Source: Sutterella sp.
Lineage (GTDB): Bacteria > Pseudomonadota > Gammaproteobacteria > Burkholderiales > Burkholderiaceae_F
NCBI GenBank assembly: GCA_003488465.1
Contig: DNLN01000009.1
Span: 1 to 10,167 of the forward strand
DNA length: 10,167 nucleotides
Direction of reading: 5' to 3'
Made by a program: the position numbers and the translations under genes. The notes beneath the pieces are model-generated. The model had not been told where the DNA came from and ran no database searches. It saw only the letters and a program-made list of their open reading frames with translations. Shown here piece by piece: positions 1-6,817 of the stretch. Each line of letters starts with the position of its first letter. Position 1 is the stretch's first letter.

Positions 1-1636
1 TGTAGCCGCGGCGGTACTCGAACTTGTCGACGGCCTTCATGAGGCCCAGGTTGCCTTCCTGGATGAGGTCGGTCATCGCCAGGCCCCTGTTCACGTACGC
101 CTTGGCGATCGAAATCACCAGGCGCAGATTCGCCTCGATCATCTTGGCCTTGGCGGCCGAGAGGTTCGTCTGCGCAAGCTTCATCTGCTTGGCGTAGTCG
201 CGCTGGTCGCCGATCGAGAGCAGCGCGCTTCTTTCGGCGCTGGCAAGACGCTTCTGCTGCTCGATCAGCAGATCCCTGTGATCGGCGATCCGAGCGCCCC
301 AGGGGGTGCCGTTCGCGATCAGCTCGTCAAGCCACGCGGGATCGGCGTAGCGGGTCTGCATGGCGGTGATGAATTCGTCAACCGGCATCTTGCAGCGTTC
401 GACCATCACCGAGCGCATGCGCTTCAGGGTGCTGTTGACGACCTCCATGCTGCCCGTGATGTGATCGGTGAGCGCAACCACGGTCTTGGTGGCAAAGCGC
501 ACCGGCGAGAGCAGACTGGTGATCTCGGCGCGGTGCTTGCGGCAGCTCTCGGCCTTCTTCGGATCGGAGAAGTCGGCCTTCAGGGCCTCGAGGTGTTCGC
601 GGCACTCGGCAAAGAGCTTGAGCGCACGCTCCTTGAGCTCCTCGAGCTGCTCCTCGGTCATGGCGGCGGCGCCGATGTCGGTGGTCTCGCCCTCCTCGTC
701 GGTCTCGGCCTCGACATCGCCCGGCTTGTCGTTGAATCCGTCGATCACCTGGTCGACCGGCGTCTCGCCGCTTTCAAGCGAGGCGGCCATCTCAAGAAGC
801 ATCTCGACAGCCATCGGGTGCTGGATGACGCTTGCAAGAAGCTTGCCGCGGTAGAGCTCGATCAGTTTGGCAACCTCGATTTCCTGGGCGCGGTTGAGCA
901 GTTTGTGCGTTCCGACGCCGCGCAGGTAGGCGCGAAGCGGATCCTTGGAAAGGCCCACGCTCTCCTCGGGCGAGAGTTCTTCAGCGGCATCCTCGTCGCT
1001 GATCTCGTCATCGTCCGAGACGGTCTCGCTCATCACGAGGTCGTCGGCGCTGGGGGGCGTGTCAAACACCTGAATGCCCAGGCGCTGGAGCTTTTCGGTC
1101 AGATCCTCGAGAGCCTCTTCGTTCTTGAGCGCATGCTCGGGCAGATTGTCGTTGATTTCGACAATCGTCACCCAGCCGCGGGAGCGTCCGAGACGCACCA
1201 GCGTGCCGTAGCCGTTCTTCGAGGAGCCCTGGTCCTCGATTGACGTTCCCGTGCTTTCAGCCGCCTCAACAGCGTCGGCGAACTTGTCGAGATCGGCGAG
1301 TTCGGAGAGATCCTCGCCGTCCTCGTCTTCGCTCATCAGCTCGACGGGATCCGCATCGGCGCCCTCTTCGTCATCCTCGTCCTCGGGCTTGGCCTTTGCC
1401 TTTGCCTTGCTCTTTTTTGCGGAGGCCTTGGCCGCAGTCTCGGCCTGCTTGGCGGGGGCCGCCTTGCGGGTGCGGGACTTCTTTGCCGGAGCAGCCTTTT
1501 CCGCAGCCTCTTCGGCCTGCTGCAGACGCTGCTCGAAGATCTCGTCGGGAACGATCTCGATGTCCCCGGGAACCTTCACCATGGGCTGCTTGAGGAATTC
1601 AGTGAGCTCTTGCTTGGTAATCTTGTTTTCAGCCAT
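1..1636 (-). CDS. rpoD: RNA polymerase primary sigma factor RpoD (sigma70), C-terminal part outside window
   Basis: This is the housekeeping sigma factor that directs core RNA polymerase to -10/-35 promoters. About 545 residues are visible. Residues 1-40 are an unassigned leader, about 45-83 are Lys/Ala-rich and 84-112 very acidic. Region 1.1 follows at about 143-200 ([14 protein letters not shown], compare E. coli GIQVMEEAPDADDL), region 1.2 at about 230-262 ([13 protein letters not shown]), and the acidic non-conserved region at about 300-350. Region 2.1-2.2 begins near 500 and the frame leaves the window at [12 protein letters not shown]...[23 protein letters not shown]. Region 2.3 onward is therefore not visible. 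The start is the ATG at 1634-1636; its ribosome-binding site is weak (TAAG, 9 nt upstream). The ~135-residue extension before region 1.1 resembles that of Burkholderia/Bordetella sigma70 and supports a betaproteobacterial origin. No dnaG lies directly upstream, so the gene appears to use its own promoter(s). Identity is certain. Confidence 0.97.
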   Translation of the reverse strand, partial: MAENKITKQELTEFLKQPMVKVPGDIEIVPDEIFEQRLQQAEEAAEKAAPAKKSRTRKAAPAKQAETAAKASAKKSKAKAKAKPEDEDDEEGADADPVELMSEDEDGEDLSELADLDKFADAVEAAESTGTSIEDQGSSKNGYGTLVRLGRSRGWVTIVEINDNLPEHALKNEEALEDLTEKLQRLGIQVFDTPPSADDLVMSETVSDDDEISDEDAAEELSPEESVGLSKDPLRAYLRGVGTHKLLNRAQEIEVAKLIELYRGKLLASVIQHPMAVEMLLEMAASLESGETPVDQVIDGFNDKPGDVEAETDEEGETTDIGAAAMTEEQLEELKERALKLFAECREHLEALKADFSDPKKAESCRKHRAEITSLLSPVRFATKTVVALTDHITGSMEVVNSTLKRMRSVMVERCKMPVDEFITAMQTRYADPAWLDELIANGTPWGARIADHRDLLIEQQKRLASAERSALLSIGDQRDYAKQMKLAQTNLSAAKAKMIEANLRLVISIAKAYVNRGLAMTDLIQEGNLGLMKAVDKFEYRRGY

Positions 1637-2057
1637 CTTGTTTTTCTTAATAGACCAGTTTTTCAGGCACCCGCGTCAAATTTTTGGGGGCAAAAAGCCC
1701 CTCTTCGGCCAGTTTCTGTCGACACCAGCAAAAGATCGATTCAAAGTGGGACGCCCTTTCTTTAGATAACCCGTTTTTCATGGAGCCCGGCGTCTGGCGC
1801 CAGCCTCCGTTCTGTTTACCTGCCGGCTGTTTGTCAACAGACAAACAGAAGATGCCGCAGACGTTTGGCATGCAGCATCCAAGTTACGGACACACCGGCA
1901 ATAAGGGCTGAAAGCTTTCGTTGTGACTTGATCCTGTCTGAATCCGTCGCACAACAACGAATCATTGATCCGGCATGCCCTGATTCGCGCCGCGGCCTCC
2001 GAGGGCTTTTCGGGCTCCTCTCCTGGGCGTGTTTCGCATATCACAAACACAGGCGCG
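1637..2057 (-). other. Gene-free stretch upstream of rpoD, probable long 5' leader
   Basis: No ORF here has recognisable homology or a good ribosome-binding site. Two short minus-strand frames (1778-2050 and 1647-1871) have Cys/Arg-rich, low-confidence translations and look like chance. If the strong promoter at 2065-2092 drives rpoD, this would be a ~420-nt leader. It contains several possible stems: the perfect repeat at 1827-1848, the small CTGGCGCCAG palindrome near 1793-1802, and a GGGGC/GCCCC hairpin around 1685-1700. None has a U-run in the right place to be an intrinsic terminator. It could instead encode an independent small RNA. I do not recognise 6S RNA, SRP RNA, tmRNA or a tRNA here. 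Confidence 0.4.
1827..1848. repeat. Perfect 9-bp inverted repeat, operator-like
   Basis: The arms CTGTTTGTC (1827-1835) and GACAAACAG (1840-1848) are perfect reverse complements with 4 nt between. On the minus strand the centre contains a perfect TTGACA (1837-1832), but no good -10 follows at 16-18 bp. It could be a protein-binding site or a small hairpin in the rpoD leader. It is not a LexA box: the CTGT/ACAG spacing does not fit CTGT-N8-ACAG. The regulator is unknown. Confidence 0.5.
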
Positions 2058-2115
2058 ATCGTGGATTATATTCATCCAAAAATGAAAGTCAAGAGCAAAA
2101 TTTAAATTTTTTCCC
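2058..2115 (-). promoter_or_regulatory. Strong sigma70 promoter with UP-like element, reading toward rpoD
   Basis: On the minus strand there is TTGACT (2092-2087), a 16-bp spacer, and a perfect TATAAT (2070-2065), which predicts a start near 2058. Directly upstream (about 2097-2115) is an A/T-only block, AAAATTTAAATTTTTT on the plus strand, in the position of an alpha-CTD-binding UP element. The next gene in this direction is rpoD, ~420 nt away. The box matches and spacing are seen directly; that it drives rpoD rather than a small RNA is inferred. Confidence 0.72.
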
Positions 2116-2157
2116 ATTCGCCTAGGAACGGGTGTTCTGCAGGCCCTGCCGGCCTCC

Positions 2158-2205
2158 AAAAACATTTCGGGAGCCGCGGAAAGACTGCTCTCCGGGCTCC
2201 CGAAA
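2158..2205 (-). terminator. Intrinsic terminator of the umuD-like gene
   Basis: In minus-strand RNA the arms UUUCGGGAGCC and GGCUCCCGAAA pair perfectly over 11 bp (2205-2195 with 2175-2165), and an inner CGGA/UCCG can extend the stem. A run of five U follows two bases later (2162-2158). The hairpin starts 28 nt after the stop codon. It isolates umuD from the promoter at 2092-2065. Confidence 0.87.
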
Positions 2206-2232
2206 AACCTTTCTGGGAGTGCTGCCGCTCTT

Positions 2233-2880
2233 TTAGCGGTTCGTGAGTTTCTTGATCACGTACGTGACGATGCCGAAGCTCTCCCACTCATCGAGCTCCT
2301 CCGGATAGATGTCCGAGTACAGGGCGGTCGTGCTTTCCGGATGCAGATACACCATTCCCCTCTCGTCCTTCAGAAAACGCTTCACCGTGAACTCGTTGTT
2401 CACGCGCATCACCACGATGTCGCCCACGCGGGCGACCTTGCTGCGGTCGACGAGAATCAGATCGTGGTCATCGATTCCCGCCGCGTTCATCGACTCTCCG
2501 CGCACGCGCATCACGCAGGTCGTCTTGGCGTTGGAGATGAGCACCTTGTTGAGATCGATGTCCTTCTTCTCGTAGTCTTCGGCCGGAGACGGGAACCCGG
2601 CCTGCACGCCGGACTCAAAGAGCGGAAGCATCTTGAACTTCCCCTGCTCCTTGATGCCGTTCGGCACCTTTTCGGAAATCTGGGTATCCGACGCGAGCCC
2701 GTTATTGAGCATATCGCGCAACCACTTCGTGCCGCCCAGCTTGCGGAACAGGCTCTTTTGTTCCTTGGTCATGCGGGCTACGACCATCTCCTCGAGCTTC
2801 TTGCCTTCGACCGGGCGTCTGCCTGCACCCGGGCGCCTGCCGCCGCGAGTCGAGGTCTTCTTTACTGTCTCTGAGGTCAC
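2233..2880 (-). CDS. umuD: UmuD-like S24 self-cleaving protein with extra N-terminal DNA-binding-like domain
   Basis: The C-terminal ~130 residues match UmuD, the SOS protein that after RecA-stimulated self-cleavage becomes UmuD' and partners UmuC in Pol V. Visible elements are the cleavage site A94-G95 in QAGFPSP (Cys-Gly in E. coli UmuD, Ala-Gly as in LexA), the catalytic Ser130 in GESM, and Lys167 in EFTVKRF. The product is 215 aa against 139 for E. coli UmuD; the extra ~80 N-terminal residues are the odd part. Residues 13-28 are a basic Gly/Arg/Pro stretch (GGRRPGAGRRP). Residues 31-61 (EMVVARMT, then two short helices ending WLRDMLNN) look like a ribbon-helix-helix fold. This suggests a DNA-binding repressor-UmuD hybrid, as described for Acinetobacter UmuDAb; that role is inferred. 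The start is GTG at 2880, preceded by a nine-G ribosome-binding tract. It is transcribed away from umuC. A LexA-family repressor alone is less likely, given the UmuC neighbour and the UmuD-like GFPSP sequence. Confidence 0.88.
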   Translation of the reverse strand: MTSETVKKTSTRGGRRPGAGRRPVEGKKLEEMVVARMTKEQKSLFRKLGGTKWLRDMLNNGLASDTQISEKVPNGIKEQGKFKMLPLFESGVQAGFPSPAEDYEKKDIDLNKVLISNAKTTCVMRVRGESMNAAGIDDHDLILVDRSKVARVGDIVVMRVNNEFTVKRFLKDERGMVYLHPESTTALYSDIYPEELDEWESFGIVTYVIKKLTNR

Positions 2881-2885
2881 GGATA

Positions 2886-2894
2886 CCCCCCCCC
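2886..2894 (-). promoter_or_regulatory. Nine-G homopolymer acting as ribosome-binding site of umuD-like gene
   Basis: The minus strand reads GTA, nine G, TATCC, then the GTG start. The G run is the only Shine-Dalgarno-like sequence and lies 5 nt from the start codon. Runs of this length are prone to slippage. A gain or loss of G would change the ribosome spacing without changing the protein. Confidence 0.6.
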
Positions 2895-2897
2895 TAC

Positions 2898-2933
2898 TTT
2901 GATTTTGTATGCGCTTATCTTTTGATTGTGTAT
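2898..2933. repeat. Direct repeat in umuD-umuC intergenic region, possible operator
   Basis: TTTGATTTTGTAT (2898-2910) and TTTGATTGTGTAT (2921-2933) match at 12 of 13 positions and are offset by 23 bp, about two helical turns. The second copy overlaps the TATAAT assigned to umuC, and both lie in the umuD leader. An imperfect inverted pair, GCGCTTATC (2911-2919) and GATAAGTGC (2944-2952), is interleaved. The repeats are seen directly; binding by the N-terminal domain of the UmuD-like protein is a guess. Confidence 0.45.
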
Positions 2934-2936
2934 AAT
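2931..2936 (+). promoter_or_regulatory. Candidate -10 element of umuC
   Basis: This is a perfect TATAAT, 61 bp before the umuC start codon. No good -35 is present at 15-19 bp upstream (the 17-bp position is TATGCG), so the promoter would be weak or need an activator. The umuC leader also has no clear Shine-Dalgarno sequence. Confidence 0.4.
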
Positions 2937-2951
2937 AAATTTGGATAAGTG

Positions 2952-2967
2952 CTGTTCTATTTCATAG
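2952..2967. promoter_or_regulatory. Degenerate LexA-like box
   Basis: CTGT-N8-ATAG differs at one base from the CTGT-N8-ACAG consensus used by gamma- and betaproteobacterial LexA. The dyad extends slightly (TGCTGT / ATAGCA). It lies at the predicted umuD transcription start and in the umuC leader, so binding there could affect both genes. The broken final CAG lowers confidence. Confidence 0.35.
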
Positions 2968-2968
2968 C

Positions 2969-2997
2969 ATTGTATCGATAAAATTTCAGATTCTCAA
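2969..2997 (-). promoter_or_regulatory. Sigma70 promoter of the umuD-like gene
   Basis: On the minus strand TTGAGA (2997-2992) and TACAAT (2974-2969) each match consensus at five of six positions, separated by exactly 17 bp. The predicted start is near 2961, giving an ~80-nt leader. The -35 box abuts the umuC ATG at 2998, so the promoter overlaps the end of the umuC leader. Confidence 0.65.
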
Positions 2998-4284
2998 ATG
3001 CCCCGTGATCTTTTTGCATTAGTTGACGGAAACACCTTTTACGCCAGTTGTGAAAAGGTTTTTCGCCCTGATCTTGCCCACGCTCCCGTCGTCGTGCTCT
3101 CGAACAACGACGGCTGCGTCGTCACGCGCTCGCAGGAGGCAAAGCGATTGGGAATCCGGCGCGGAACGCCGTTTTTCAAAATCAAAGAGATGGCCCGGAG
3201 CGAAGGCGTTGCGGTCTTTTCCTCGAACTACGAGCTCTACCAGAGCCTCTCGAACCGCATGATGGGAACGATCGCCACGCTCTGCCCGCGCATCGAACCC
3301 TATTCTATCGACGAGTGCTTTGCGGACCTCACGAGCCTGGACGAGCAGGCAAGCGACATCGGACGGATGATCCGCAGCCGCGTGCGGCAGTGGGTGGGCA
3401 TCAGCGTGTGCGTGGGCATCGGTCCCACGAAGACGCTCGCCAAACTTGCCAATCACCTTGCCAAGGACTATCCAGCCTTGGGAGGCGTGCTCAACTGGGA
3501 CGATCTCGCGCCCGGGCGGCAGCAAAAGGCCCTATCGATCGTTCCCGTGGGAGAGATCTGGGGGATCGGCGGGCGGATCGGCGAGAGGCTGCGCGCCGAG
3601 GGCGTCAGCACGGCGCTTGACTTTGCCCGGCTCGAGAGCCGCTGGGTGCGAAGCCGCTTCGGGGTCACGCTCGAGCGCACGCTCCGGGAGATCAACGGCG
3701 TGAGCTGCCTGCCGTTCGAAGCCGAAAAGCCCCTGCCGGCGACGATCTGCCGCTCGCGCAGCTTCGCCGCGGAGACCGACGACGTGAACGCACTGCTCAC
3801 CGCTGCAAGCGTTCACACGGCCGAGGCCGCGAAAAAGCTCCGCCAGGGCCGCCAGTGCGCAAGCCGCATCACGGTCTTTCTCCTTACCAACCGCTTCAAG
3901 CCCGAGCAGCCCCAGTGGACGCTGACCGACAGCCTGCCCCTTGCCGAGCCCACGAACGATTCGCTCGAGCTCATCCGGACCGCCTGCGACATCGTGCGGA
4001 GCGTGCACCGCCCCGGCGTCTTCATCAAGAAGGCCGGAATCATCCTCGAGGGGATCGTGCCCGAGGGAGAAGGCATCGAGCGGGATCTTTTCTCGGCCGA
4101 CAGGGATCTGAGGCGCGCAAGGCGAAGCCGCCTGATGGCCACGCTGGACAAGCTCGAGGAGCGGTTCGGTGCGGGCGTTGTCGCAACCGCCGGCACGCAC
4201 CTGTCCGAGGGCTGGAAAATGCGCCGGGATCTGCTTTCTCCCTGCTACACGACGCGCATCGAGGACGTGGCCGTCGTGCACTGA
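2998..4284 (+). CDS. umuC: Translesion DNA polymerase V catalytic subunit UmuC (Y family)
   Basis: UmuC copies damaged DNA at low fidelity, normally as UmuD'2C with RecA and the beta clamp. The 428 residues match E. coli UmuC (422) end to end. Visible features are metal ligand Asp10 in LVDGN, steric-gate Tyr15 in FYASCE, the catalytic pair Asp105-Glu106 in YSIDECF, the fingers/palm motif SNNDGCVVTRS, and the helix-hairpin-helix region VPVGEIWGIGGRIGERL (about 183-199). The little-finger sequence CRSRSF follows, then a likely clamp-binding motif ERDLF aligned with E. coli QLNLF, and a typical C terminus (LLSPCYTTR). The ATG at 2998 starts in register with the family, although no Shine-Dalgarno sequence is evident. 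It is divergent from the umuD-like gene rather than co-transcribed as in E. coli. Expression is probably damage-controlled (inference from family and context). All key residues are intact. Confidence 0.95.
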   Translation: MPRDLFALVDGNTFYASCEKVFRPDLAHAPVVVLSNNDGCVVTRSQEAKRLGIRRGTPFFKIKEMARSEGVAVFSSNYELYQSLSNRMMGTIATLCPRIEPYSIDECFADLTSLDEQASDIGRMIRSRVRQWVGISVCVGIGPTKTLAKLANHLAKDYPALGGVLNWDDLAPGRQQKALSIVPVGEIWGIGGRIGERLRAEGVSTALDFARLESRWVRSRFGVTLERTLREINGVSCLPFEAEKPLPATICRSRSFAAETDDVNALLTAASVHTAEAAKKLRQGRQCASRITVFLLTNRFKPEQPQWTLTDSLPLAEPTNDSLELIRTACDIVRSVHRPGVFIKKAGIILEGIVPEGEGIERDLFSADRDLRRARRSRLMATLDKLEERFGAGVVATAGTHLSEGWKMRRDLLSPCYTTRIEDVAVVH

Positions 4285-4287
4285 AGC

Positions 4288-4319
4288 TGCCGCAGTTTTT
4301 TCCGCTCCGGTCGGCGGCA
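4288..4319. terminator. Weak stem between convergent umuC and RelA/SpoT-like genes
   Basis: TGCCGC (4288-4293) and GCGGCA (4314-4319) can pair across a 20-nt loop containing a T6 run (4296-4301). The two genes converge with only 47 bp between their stop codons, so a shared terminator is expected here. The structure is not a classic one. Confidence 0.3.
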
Positions 4320-4331
4320 AGGATTGCTCTT

Positions 4332-5405
4332 TCAGTTCGAAGCGGCTCCGACTCCGCGCTCCCTTCGCTTTTGAAGAAATTTCTGCGCATCAAGCGGCCG
4401 GCCGAATGTCCCGATCCGCTCCACGCCAGCAGGCACGGGGACTGCCGAATAGGTCTCCTGCGATAGCCTCTCAAGCCTCAAGAGCTCGGGAGAGCCCGCG
4501 GGCAGCAGGCGGCGCTTCTCATAGAGCGGGTGGTCCTTCGTGGTTGCATCATTGCTTGCCGGCGTATGGAACTGCAGCTCCATGAAGTGGTTCGAGCGAT
4601 CGCAGAACACGAGATTGAGCCCTCGGTACGGAACGCTGCCGTCGGTCCAAGCGTTCCAGAGCGAGCCGAGCTCATAGCCGCGGGATGAAAGCTCGCTGAT
4701 CATCCGCCTCGCCCCGTCCGTGTACCGGTCCTCGGTGAACAGAACCGTGTAGCGCACGAGGTCGGTGAGATCGGTGATGGGCCTTGGGGTTGTTCTCAGA
4801 CGCATCTTCTCGTAGGTTGAAGACGGACTCTTGAGGCGCGTGATCAGCTTCACGGGTCGCCCTCCGAGCGACTCGGCCACTTCGACGATGTCGCGGCGGA
4901 TGCGCATTTCGCTGCGAAGCGCGTTGCGGTAATAGCGGCGCTCCTCGCGGCTCAGTTTCTCAAGCGCCGCATGGTCCCCCGGCTTCCAGTTGGCAAGCAC
5001 CTCGGCCTCGTCATGCGCAAAGGCAAGGCACAGAATCGGAAAGTTCGCGTTTCCGGAGGGATCGGAGAGCCTGCCCACCAGCTCGCTGCGGCTGACGGGC
5101 GCACTGCAGGCGTCCTCCGGCGTCCTGTACTCGATGACGAACTTGAGGTCGCTGCGGTCGCGAATCGCTTCGGACACCGCTCGCCCGAAATGCATCCAGC
5201 GGTCGGTCTCCAGGCGCACCGCCGCACCCTGCGGCGCATTTCTCACCGAGCGGCCGAGCGCCGACTCGTACTGCTGGTACGACGTGCTTGAGAGCAGACG
5301 GATCTGCTCGAATCCCGCACTCTCAATCGAGACCGAAGTGGAAGCGATCGCGCTCGAACCGAGGACGAGGACAGAGGCAACCGATGCAGCAAGTGTTCGA
5401 ATCAT
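4332..5405 (-). CDS. Exported protein with RelA/SpoT-type nucleotide pyrophosphokinase domain
   Basis: This 357-aa protein begins with a clear signal peptide (MIRTLAASVASVLVLGSSAIA, cleavage likely after residue 21 or 22), so it should leave the cytoplasm. Residues ~183-300 resemble the RelA/SpoT synthetase fold, which transfers pyrophosphate from ATP to a nucleotide 3'-OH. Candidate motifs are R190-L-K192-S with Y198 and K200 (ATP/phosphate binding), D212/D215 in ITDLTDLVRYTV (metal), Y260-RGLN (base stacking), E276-L-Q-F-H280-T (catalytic Glu), and KDHPLYEKR at 290-298. No HD hydrolase, TGS or ACT domain is present. Residues 23-180 are unassigned. The ATG at 5405 has a GGGAG ribosome-binding sequence 9 nt upstream. 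The neighbours are umuC (convergent) and a transporter; no obvious immunity gene is seen. Pathway RSH enzymes are cytoplasmic, so an exported form points to a toxin or effector (compare Tas1 of Pseudomonas), or to a reused fold. The domain call is from motifs only; activity is inferred. Confidence 0.78.
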   Translation of the reverse strand: MIRTLAASVASVLVLGSSAIASTSVSIESAGFEQIRLLSSTSYQQYESALGRSVRNAPQGAAVRLETDRWMHFGRAVSEAIRDRSDLKFVIEYRTPEDACSAPVSRSELVGRLSDPSGNANFPILCLAFAHDEAEVLANWKPGDHAALEKLSREERRYYRNALRSEMRIRRDIVEVAESLGGRPVKLITRLKSPSSTYEKMRLRTTPRPITDLTDLVRYTVLFTEDRYTDGARRMISELSSRGYELGSLWNAWTDGSVPYRGLNLVFCDRSNHFMELQFHTPASNDATTKDHPLYEKRRLLPAGSPELLRLERLSQETYSAVPVPAGVERIGTFGRPLDAQKFLQKRRERGVGAASN

Positions 5406-5546
5406 GAGGATCTTCTCCCAGAGCCAATGCGTGACCGACTGCGCTTGAAGAAGCGCCCGAAGTCAAGGTCAATTCCCAGCCGATGACAAACATACCGCGA
5501 AAAGGGACATTTTTGAACTGCGGAATCGCTCCAGGCCGGCTCGTTA

Positions 5547-5562
5547 AGACGAAGATTCGTCT
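5547..5562. repeat. Short palindrome AGACGAA-GA-TTCGTCT
   Basis: The 7-bp arms are perfect with a 2-bp centre. It lies in the 272-bp gap between the RelA/SpoT-like gene and the transporter gene, ~142 bp upstream of the former. It could be an operator; TGTTTTG follows on the plus strand but does not make a convincing terminator. I see nothing else definite in this gap. Confidence 0.3.
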
Positions 5563-5677
5563 GTTTTGCACGTTGCACCTGGAAAAGTACTGTGCATCCT
5601 GACGTATCTACTGTTCAGACTGCGTGGCTCAGCAACTGAAAATTCAGTCCGAAACGAGAGGCCGCATCCCCGAATTG

Positions 5678-6628
5678 TCAACTTTTTTCAGGACAAGACA
5701 GCTTCTCCATTCTGCTCGCGTAGTACTTGGCGATCAGCGCGCCGCTCAAGTTGTGCCAGACGCTGAAGATCGCCCCCGGAACGCTCGCAAGCGGAAACGC
5801 CGCAAAGTGCATCACGGCTAGCGCTGAGGCGAGGCCCGAGTTCTGCATGCCCACCTCGATGCTCACGGCTGCGCACTTTTTGAAGGGCATCCCGAGCGCA
5901 CGGCTGACCGCATACCCGAGGCCAAGGCCGATCAGGTTGTGCAGCATGACGACGAGGATGACGATGAAGCCGCCCGTAAGCAGTCTTGCGGCGCTGTGGG
6001 AGACAACGATCGCCACGACAATCGCGATCACGATCGAAGAAAACGCCGGCAGGTAATCCGTCACGCTTTTCGTGAGATTCGGCAGGAACTTCTGGCACGC
6101 GAGACCGGCTGCGATCGGAGCGATCACGACATAGACGATGCTGAGCAGCATGCCGACGGCATCAACTTCGACCATGGTGCCGGCAAGCAAAAGAACGAGC
6201 AGCGGCGTCACCACGGGCGCAAGCAGCGTCGAGACGGCGGTCATGCCTACGGAGAGCGCAAGGTCGCTCCTTGCCAGATAGGCGATCACGTTGGAGGCGG
6301 TCCCGCCAGGGCAGCAGCCGACGAGAATCACGCCGATCGCCAGATCCTTTGGCAGATTGAACCCGACGACCAGGAGCCATGCCACAAGCGGCATCACCGT
6401 GTACTGGGCGAGACATCCGATCACGACATCCCTTGGGCGGCTGAAGACCACCTTGAAGTCATGGGGCGAGAGCGTCAGACCCATGCCGAACATGATGAGC
6501 CCCAGCATCGGATTGATGGTCCTGGTTGGAATCGCCGTGAACAGGTCAGGCATCAGAACGGCAGCCGCCGCCGTGAGAAACACGAGCGCGGCCATCCAGC
6601 GGGAGATGAAATTGCAAAGCTGCTTCAC
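5678..6628 (-). CDS. Bile acid:sodium symporter (BASS/SBF) family transporter
   Basis: This is an inner-membrane protein of about 9-10 hydrophobic helices. It matches the BASS family, which moves bile acids, pantoate, pyruvate-like or other organic anions with Na+. The Na+-site residues known from the Neisseria ASBT homologue are all present at nearly the same positions: Q75, S112-N113 in GGTASN, S126, T130, and E258-V-G-M261-Q262 in EVGMQNS. The frame is open from a GTG at 6643, but the GTG at 6628 is preferred. It has GAGGA 8 nt upstream, whereas the earlier one has no ribosome-binding site; this gives 316 aa, normal for the family. The substrate cannot be read from sequence. A bile-acid role is possible if the host is a gut organism, but PanS/YocS-like organic-acid transport is equally plausible. 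It has no operon partner. Confidence 0.9.
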   Translation of the reverse strand: MKQLCNFISRWMAALVFLTAAAAVLMPDLFTAIPTRTINPMLGLIMFGMGLTLSPHDFKVVFSRPRDVVIGCLAQYTVMPLVAWLLVVGFNLPKDLAIGVILVGCCPGGTASNVIAYLARSDLALSVGMTAVSTLLAPVVTPLLVLLLAGTMVEVDAVGMLLSIVYVVIAPIAAGLACQKFLPNLTKSVTDYLPAFSSIVIAIVVAIVVSHSAARLLTGGFIVILVVMLHNLIGLGLGYAVSRALGMPFKKCAAVSIEVGMQNSGLASALAVMHFAAFPLASVPGAIFSVWHNLSGALIAKYYASRMEKLSCPEKS

Positions 6629-6817
6629 AGAAAAAGTCCTCACGGATCAGGAACTGTCAGCGTACTCCTGATTGTGCCGGTCTGCACCTTCCGGAAAACA
6701 CGGAGAGACAAAGGAGTATGCCCGCTTTGAATATTTTTGAAACTCGAGTTTTAATTAAATGCAAAGTTAACTAGTGCAAACGGGCGTCTGCCCCCATCCC
6801 GAACCGGGCGGATGCCC

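Noticed and set aside
278..1243. Long plus-strand open frame of 321 codons
   Set aside because: It is antisense to rpoD, whose minus-strand frame matches sigma70 throughout; the plus frame is a high-GC shadow without recognisable domains.
1685..1700. GGGGGC-AAAA-GCCCC hairpin before rpoD considered as a terminator
   Set aside because: The run of U is in the loop and not after the stem in either direction, so it does not fit an intrinsic terminator.
1778..2050. Minus-strand frame of 90 codons beginning with GTG downstream of the strong promoter
   Set aside because: It has no ribosome-binding site in position, an Arg/Cys-rich translation with no recognisable features, and ends without relation to rpoD. 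It is more likely leader sequence.
3532..4320. Minus-strand open frame of 262 codons
   Set aside because: It lies antisense within umuC, which is intact and conserved along its whole length; the translation is low-complexity.
5939..6730. Plus-strand open frame of 263 codons, rich in His, Asp and Arg
   Set aside because: It is the complement of the hydrophobic transporter gene; its charged composition is what reversed membrane-helix codons give.
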